64,000 nt of DNA from Prinsepia uniflora (taxonomy: Eukaryota > Streptophyta > Magnoliopsida > Rosales > Rosaceae). Made by a program: the position numbers and the translations under genes. Position 1 is the stretch's first letter, and every line of letters begins with the position of its first letter. The notes beneath the pieces were generated by a model. The model ran no database searches, was not told the DNA's origin, and saw only the letters and a program-made list of their open reading frames with translations. The DNA lies in NCBI GenBank assembly GCA_032719365.1, contig CM064875.1, positions 35,362,693-35,426,692 of the forward strand, given 5' to 3'. Shown in pieces: positions 57,905 through 64,000 of this stretch.

Positions 57905-60046
57905 ACGTTTTAGAGCCAAGTTGGCTTCCTGGTTTTTGGCCTTCAGCTTTTCTTCCTGTTATCGAACATTATCGAACAGTCTTCTGATTGGCCTCCACCC
58001 GCTGAGCCTGCTTGGCCCATTTCTGCAAGGCGATGCACACCTCGCCAAAACAATGCTGAAACAAAAGAACTTGGTCAAACAACTCAAACAATAACAACGC
58101 CATATATACATACCAATCAGTCATATCAATTAGAAGGGACAAGAAAGCTTACGTGGACTTGCCCGGTTATGACCTTCGCATACGAATCATGGAGACTGGC
58201 GGCGCACATCTCGTCATTCTTTTCCAAAGACTTCTGAGAGCCGAGTACTAGGGCATTGACGATCGGTAACACAGTAGTGGGCGTAGACTTGGTCACATGT
58301 TCCTAGCTCTGGTCCACCTTGGCCCACTGGATGGCGTCGACTGTATTGGTCGGCTAGGAAAAACAAGATCGAAGGCCATGAATGAATATTAGCCTCTTGA
58401 GCGGCTTAGGCATAACGCGTAGCAGAAGAACGAGTCGTGGTTCCTTCGACACCCTCTCCCAGGCCATCTAAATCACCTTAATCTGCGCAAATTTCTTTTT
58501 GTACTGATCGCCATCCTCAACCTCAACCACTTTAACCATAGGTGGCGATTACCTCTTACAGGCCTCCATTAGCTTTAGCCGTCAAAGCCTCACTGAATCT
58601 ATTCCCCCGACAGTAGGCCACTTTAAGCCGACCAACAGGCTCTTTCAGACCGATTGGAGGACCATTCGCCACGGTGCTGCACTTCCTGCTAATTACCCTT
58701 TGCTGGCTTGGGCTGATTAGTAGTTAACTTTTTCCTATACCCCCTTTCCCCGTTAGGCCGACGTGTCTTCCCCTGTCTTCTGCGCCTTGTCCTTCTCGGA
58801 AATCTAGCAATATTTCTCCATCGTCTCATTCATCTTCCTCGCTGCTTCTTTCCCAAATGCAGGGTGAACTATCAAAAAACACAAACAAAGTTAGCATCAA
58901 TCGGTAACAAAACTACTAAGCTAATCAATAGTTAGCCCAATGGCACTAACCAGTGCATTTGATCAAGCCAAGTTTGACCAAGTTGTCCGGCAGTCTCAAC
59001 ACACAACGGCTCTGCTCCAAATCATTGAGGTCCTGACAAACACGTTCACAGGGTTTCTGCTATTCGGCCCTGCCACCACCTTTGAACACACCTGCATAGA
59101 GAACAAGGCCATCAACATCTCTATCGACAAGCACTCAATCTGCACCAACATACATAATAAAGTCTCAATCGCCAGGCATCACAACCATCCAATTGAAAAT
59201 GTGTCTATATTCGATCTCTAACTCGACACACATCACCATCATAAGGACCCGATCCGTAGTAGAGTATATGCCTTCAGCTTTTATGCAAGGTTGGCATTCT
59301 GTGATAAAGGCCCCACTGACCGACTTGTTTACACATTCGATCTGCACCCACCCTTGGGCGGTTTGTCTGCTTCTTAAATTTGTACAAATAGCACAGTTAG
59401 TCCCAATTCGTTTCAGCAAGGTCGTGCACACACTAATAAGCATAATCCATCTATTCATGTTTAACTGGCCGACGATAATCTTGGCCCTGGCCAAAATGCC
59501 CTACAACCACGGGTGCAACAGTAGTCGAACACCATGCCCAAAACAATGAACGTGGAATATCATCGACCTTTCTGGTAGCTCATTGGCCTCTCCCTTCTCG
59601 GCGGAATTGTCATTTCAATCTTTGTCGGCATGTTGTTTAGTTCTCGGAACCTATCCAGATTGGACTGCCAAACGGTATTTTCTTTGTAATCCACCACATA
59701 ATCTGACCTAATGATTGAAATAGGATCGAATGCCCGTGCTCGGCCTCTAACTCGGTCCTCAAGGTACTTCGTACTTCACCCTCATCCCGGTCACTTTCCA
59801 TCTCAATCATAGTGGGTTGCGATGATGAGACTTCTTGACCGGCACCCTGCTCCTCTTCATTCCTCTTCGGGTTCCTAAATGTTGCGTCTAAACTATCAAT
59901 CGAGGTAGAAGAGATAGAGCAACTTCCAGTCGACGAGGACCCATTAGTGGTTGATGAAACACTCCTCTCACTCGACTCATCACTTGCTGAGTGAGGAGGT
60001 GTTTCATTACTAAAAATTTGTCAGGATTTCCCTTAGATCCACTCAT
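57905..60046 (-). pseudogene. Decayed antisense gene of a Tat-like element (gypsy-type transposon ORF)
   Basis: The minus strand carries a discontinuous coding relic. It opens at 60046 (MSGSKGNPDK), shifts frame at a T-run, and continues as a Ser-rich, acidic stretch (NETPPHSASDESSERS, then EMESDRDEGEVRSTLR). Further segments, in shifted frames, read WQSNLDRFRELNNMPTKIEM and AKIIVGQLNMNRWIMLIS, and farther down AFGKEAARKMNETMEKY, MVKVVEVEDGDQYKKKFAQI and KSLEKNDEMCAASLHDSYAK. The last two exons flank a GT-AG intron (58056-58152). The order (acidic Ser-rich head, a globular PSQL.PN-like segment, charged helical tail) fits the plant 'putative gypsy type transposon' family, but stops and frameshifts are many. 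Family assignment is by recollection of pattern, not by search. Confidence 0.5.
58056..58152 (-). other. Probable 97-bp intron in the antisense relic
   Basis: The donor reads GTCCAC|GTAAGC and the acceptor TTTGTTTCAG|CATTG on the minus strand. Coding-like text lies on both sides and none within. Confidence 0.5.
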
Positions 60047-60064
60047 TGACTCGCACTCTAATAT

Positions 60065-60152
60065 CTACAAGTGCAAGCAGAAGGGAAACTACAACTAATC
60101 ACACCACTAGTCCTACCAAAAAAGCAAATTCACAAGCGGGAAACAAAATTAC
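60065..60152 (-). other. Probable 88-bp leader intron of the antisense relic
   Basis: Donor AACTTAAG|GTAATTTTG and acceptor GCACTTGTAG|ATATTAG lie on the minus strand, 19 bp before the candidate start codon at 60046. Length and AT/T-rich content are typical for a plant intron. Confidence 0.45.
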
Positions 60153-60300
60153 CTTAAGTTTTTGCTAACCGGCAGAGGAGAAGTGTGATCGGTTGTCAAC
60201 TTCCGAGTCAAATTCAATTGGCAGTAGGACGCTTGATCTATAGTAGTTCCATGCTCTGACAATTTCCTTGTGTAAAAGTGGAAAAATGAGGCTTTTCAGC

Positions 60301-60312
60301 CACTTTTATAGG
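60301..60312 (-). promoter_or_regulatory. TATA box for the antisense relic
   Basis: The minus strand reads CCTATAAAAGTG, about 255 bp upstream of the candidate start codon, with a leader and leader intron between. Composition and spacing fit an RNA polymerase II core promoter. Function is inferred. Confidence 0.5.
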
Positions 60313-60489
60313 CGCATAAAGCACCTCAGGATGCGAACTACCAATATGAAACAGTGCCACACGTTTGTTGTCCTATTTATACATATGGATTACACGTTTG
60401 AATACGTTCACCCTATGTACTGAAAAAAAAAGGAAAAGGTTGGATTCTTGAAAATTCAAAACCACCCAGTAACCCGAAAGTCTTATCTG

Positions 60490-61140
60490 ACCAGCACATA
60501 GACACATTGCGATTGATCAGACAACCATTTTATGTCAATGCTCTGATCGAAAGCATCTAGCGAGGTGCTCTCGTAGCCCTGATCGGCAAGAAGATACATT
60601 GCAACCGATCATTAGCCACTTGCGATGTACCTTCACATGCCAACGTTCCAATCAACAAGTAAGAACATTGCGGCCAATCGGCAAGCTTTGGTGAAGTACT
60701 CTCGCGGCTCTGTTTAGCAAACAGGAACATTGCGATCGAGCAGCAGCCTTTGGGAAACACTCTCTCATGACAATGCTACAATCAGTAAGCAAGCACATTG
60801 TGATCAATCAGAAGCATCTGGCGAAGAGCTCTCGTGGTCATGATCGGCGAGCAGGAACATTGCAACCGATCAGGAACTACTTGTGAAGTACCTTCACATG
60901 CCAAGTCTCTAATCGGCAAGTAGGAACATTGTGACCGATCAGTAGTCTCTAGAGAAGTACTTTTGTGGAGACACTCGACAAGCAAGAACATTACGACTGA
61001 ACGACAGCCTTTACGATGTACCCAGTCATGTCAATGTTCAATCGGCAAGCAAGCACATTGTAACCGATCAGAAGCATCCAGTGAGGTGCTTTCACGGTAC
61101 TAATCGACAAATAGGCACATTGCGACCGATCAGAAGCCTT
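60490..61140. repeat. Dimeric tandem array, about 130 bp (62 + 68 bp)
   Basis: The core ACATTGCGACCGATCAG recurs at 60504, 60596, 60665, 60727, 60795, 60857, 60926, 60988, 61055 and 61117. Spacings after the first are 69, 62, 68, 62, 69, 62, 67 and 62. The alternation shows that two related about 65-bp units form a dimer which then expanded. Each unit has GATCGGCAAGCAGGAACATT, then a variable part such as CTCTCGTGG or CTTCACATGCC. The array lies between the antisense promoter and the LTR-type sequence. Confidence 0.88.
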
Positions 61141-61454
61141 TTCCTATATCCACTCACAACTATTCGGCACGCATGAATCATCCCAACCAACCCATCACTG
61201 GGGACTAGTGCAATACCGGTTGACCGAGGCACAATTCCTCCATCCATCACTTCGGGGACTAAAGGGTACAATCCCCTAGTCGGTCGACATGTAATAGCCT
61301 GAGTTACTAGTCCTCGATCGAGGAAATCCACCACACTCAACGATTTATGGGATTTATGTTGATATCATGTCGACCAACCAGACTCTGAACAAGCGGCACC
61401 ACTGTAAGCATCTGATCCAACCGCCAGGTGATCGGTAAACAGGTTAGTCGGCAG

Positions 61455-62206
61455 GCATTACTAGTGTCGTCAATCGGTAGACAACTACAGCCGTGGGAAT
61501 CTTCAGGCCTAACTAGGAATGTCACTCGGCAAGATCTACCAACAACACGTGCCCCACAAAAGGCCATGTCTAAGCCACTCCGCAATCGTACTCGACATGT
61601 ATGATCGGTATCCTTGTTCCGAGCAAGCTGTCATTTCCTACTCCCTAACATGCTAGGAGATCCATAGCCACCTAGCATACATCCCAAATTTGCGGGACGC
61701 TTGGCAACATCTCCCACTTTAGCTCGAACCCTTCTTCAACAGTGTTCAACCACCACATTCGCTGCCACTATAAATATCCCCAAAACCCTTTCAAAAAGGT
61801 AACTCTAATATACTTCTTTCTCTAAACACACACAACCTCAACTCTTCAGTCTTTGTACTGTTATCTACCTACTTAATTCTCCATCACACTTATTGACTTA
61901 AGCATCAGAGCCTCTTAATCCGACACCCTACTGATGTTTAGTATTCTCTTTACTTTGCAAGTCGTTCAACAGGTTTCAACAACATCTGAACCAGAACCCT
62001 CAACAGGTCCAAACACCCATCTAGTAGGATCTCCTAGCGAATCTCATCACGTTAAGTCCAATTTTGAATCAAACAAAAAAAATATCCAAATCCCCTAGAC
62101 ATTCGGATATCATCATTGATTGATTCGATGATCCCATCGTAAAGGGAAAATGCCCTAACTAGTGCACCATTCGTTGATGGGCTAGGAGAGCCCTGGCAAT
62201 CAACAA
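61455..62206 (+). mobile_element. LTR-type sequence, copy 1 of a 752-bp tandem duplication
   Basis: Contains TATAAAT at 61769-61775. Downstream is TATTGACTTAAGCATCAGAG at about 61890, the kind of U5 text (GACTTGAGCGTCGGAG) seen in Tat-lineage LTRs, then a leader-like part. It aligns with 62207-62950 at an offset of 752 bp. Small differences are spread evenly. No target duplication was identified. Confidence 0.6.
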
Positions 62207-62950
62207 GCATTTCTAGTGTCATCAATCGGTGGACAACTACAACCATGGCAACCAACAGGCCTAACCAGGAATGTCACTCGGCAAGAGCTACTAACAGCAC
62301 GAGCCCCACAAAGGTCCAAGTCTAAGCCACTTCGCAGTCGTACTCGATAGGTAATATCGGCATCGTTGGTCGGAGCTAGCTATCATTACCTGCTCCCTGA
62401 CATGCTAGGAGATCCATAGCCGCCTGACATACATCCAGAATTTGCAGGACGTGTGGCAACATCTCCCACTGTAGCTCATACCCTACTTCTACAGTGTTCA
62501 ACAACCATATTCATTGCCACTATAAATACCCCCAAAACAATTCATAAAGGTAACTCTAATATACTTCTCTCTAAACACTCAAAACATTGACTCTTCAGTC
62601 AATGTAATGTGATCTACCTACTTGGTTCTCCATCACACTTATTGACTTGAGCATTGGAGCCTCTTAGACAGGCAACCCACTAATATCTAGTATTCTCTCT
62701 ACTTTGCAAGTTGTTCGACAAGTTTCTACAACATTTGAACCAGCACCCCTAGTAGGTCCAAACACTGCTTTAGTGAGATCCCCTAGTGGATCTCATCATA
62801 TTAAGTCCAATTTTGGATCAAACAAGAACAAAGTTAAATCCCTTGGATCTTCAAATCTCATGATTGCTTGATTCGATGATCCCACCATAAAGGTAAAATA
62901 CTGTCTCTAGTGCACCTTTTGTTGATGGCCCAGGAGAGCCCTTCAATGAA
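62207..62950 (+). mobile_element. LTR-type sequence, copy 2 of a 752-bp tandem duplication
   Basis: Second copy, with TATAAATA at 62521-62528 and the ACTTGAGCATTGGAGCC block near 62645. It shares the end text CCAGGAGAGCCCTTCAAT with copy 1's CTAGGAGAGCCCTGGCAAT. Tandem LTR duplication without an interior, or LTR-leader unequal exchange, would give this layout. Confidence 0.6.
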
Positions 62951-63563
62951 GCAATGAAACCCAATCTTGGCAAAAACCAATGCTAAAAGTAACCCGAACG
63001 AAAAGATCTGAAATTTTAAAAAACGGAAGAAGAGAACAAGACGTTCAACAATACCTACGTTGATGTTGCCATAAACATAAATACCAAAATGACTTGCAGT
63101 AGCTCACCTATTTAACTATTCCACCCCTATGCTTTTTTATTTTTTTAGTTGACTTTTTAGTTAGAATGCCCCGCAGAATAACGAATTTTTCTCAAAATTC
63201 ACCCGAACACATTTTTGTGTAAAAATGCACCATAAACTTCCATTTTCGTTCCCAAATACAATTTTTCAGTCGGGGGGTGGGGTGTTAAATTGGTCCTTTT
63301 GAACAACTCAACATTTGAAATTAAAATTAAAATGACATGGAAGTTTTTAAAATTAAAATTAAAATGACACATCGACCGACGTTTCTTGGTCGATTTCGTG
63401 CAGCTGCAAAGCTTTCCATGAGCAGAGAAGACCACCGCCCCCGAGCGGAGAAGACGACGACCAGTTAGCAACAGACAATGCTGAGGTTGGTCGTGGTCTA
63501 AGAAGGTGAGGTCTGCTTTGGAGCTGTCACACAGCTTGACTGAGATAAACGGCTCATGGATAA
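62951..63563. other. Spacer with AAATTAAAATT repeats, no gene identified
   Basis: Contains two near-identical AAATTAAAATTAAAATGACA segments (about 63318 and 63350) and a poly-pyrimidine/purine stretch. A minus-strand frame at 63199-63630 crosses into LTR M and is not credible as a gene. Confidence 0.55.
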
Positions 63564-64000
63564 TGACAGGACCCGCCCCGATCCCACAGGGACCACAAGG
63601 GGACGTGCCCTGCTCCCGTCTGACACCCAATAATTCATACCAATTTTAACCTCAAAACATTTAAAAGCATAAATAACCAAATTAAAGTCATACATAAAAT
63701 CCGAATTAAACGAATGTCAGACAAGGGATATAATCCAAAATTACAAATTTGCGAGCACGACTCTAAAGTAATCCTGCGGGTACACCGCCCAGCAGGGGTT
63801 CAGGTACGCAGAAGTAGATCTATGCCTCAGCCTCTGGTTCCTCCTCTACCTCAGTTTCCCGACCTGGAGGGGTTATCAAAACAGTAAGGGTGAGTGGACC
63901 GAAACACAAGTTTATGAAATCGTTTGATAAGTAAAACATATAATTTACCCCTCCGTTTTCCAAACATGCGTGCACCATAATTCCAAAATCATAAACCATA
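63564..64000 (-). mobile_element. Chromovirus-like LTR M, 3' part (runs off the right edge)
   Basis: Begins TGACAGGACCCGCCCCGATC and continues with CCTGCTCCCGTCTGACAC, the GTCAGACAAGGGATAT block, and GTGAGTGGAC at 63891-63900, all in the same order as in LTRs C, F and L. The central array would lie to the right of the window. Confidence 0.85.

Noticed and set aside
63199..63630. 143-residue minus-strand reading frame
   Set aside because: It starts inside LTR M and runs out across its boundary, with low-complexity content in the middle.

Overview
This is a plant nuclear window, most likely from an angiosperm and probably a eudicot. The evidence is AT-rich intergenic DNA, Ty3/gypsy LTR retrotransposons of plant type, a Cassandra-like TRIM carrying a 5S rRNA-derived segment, and plant promoter elements. 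No long, intact protein gene is visible. The only gene-like locus outside mobile elements is a 42-codon minus-strand reading frame at 5133-5261, which has a CT-rich leader, a telo-box and a site II element.

At least 15 copies or fragments of one LTR family make up about half of the window. Its LTRs are 2.4-3.1 kb, begin TGTAACGACCCGTCCC (or a variant) and end GGGTCCTGTCA (or a variant). Seven are solo LTRs with 4-5 bp target-site duplications, some with one mismatch (7691-10685, 11669-14549, 22677-25655, 37832-49671 interrupted, 40837-43981, 50017-53075, 54928-57687). One complete element spans 6688-36314 with two LTRs, an initiator-Met-tRNA-type primer site and a polypurine tract, but no coding interior. 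One more LTR (16282-19237) keeps its polypurine tract. These features suit a Tekay/Del-like chromovirus, though no polymerase is present to confirm it.

A second LTR family begins TGATA and ends TATCA, with a tRNA-Asp-type primer site. It gives two non-coding elements, 6825-28003 and 40051-49533, plus fragments at 3233-3523 and 54053-54927. Insertion is deeply nested: the second family sits in LTRs of the first, and new copies of the first sit in those. The deepest chain is host, 6688-36314, 6825-28003, LTR 10965-16281, solo LTR 11669-14549.

The right end (57905-62950) looks like the tail of a third, Tat-like Ty3/gypsy element. It holds a stop-riddled antisense gene relic with introns and its own TATA box, a dimeric tandem array, and a 752-bp tandem duplication of LTR-type sequence.

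The most unusual signal is inside the first family's LTRs. Each has a central array of short hairpin-forming units, and in many units both arms change together so that pairing is kept. An inverted motif (GTGAGTGGAC ... GTCCACTCAC) brackets the array in every complete copy, though it is diverged in some.
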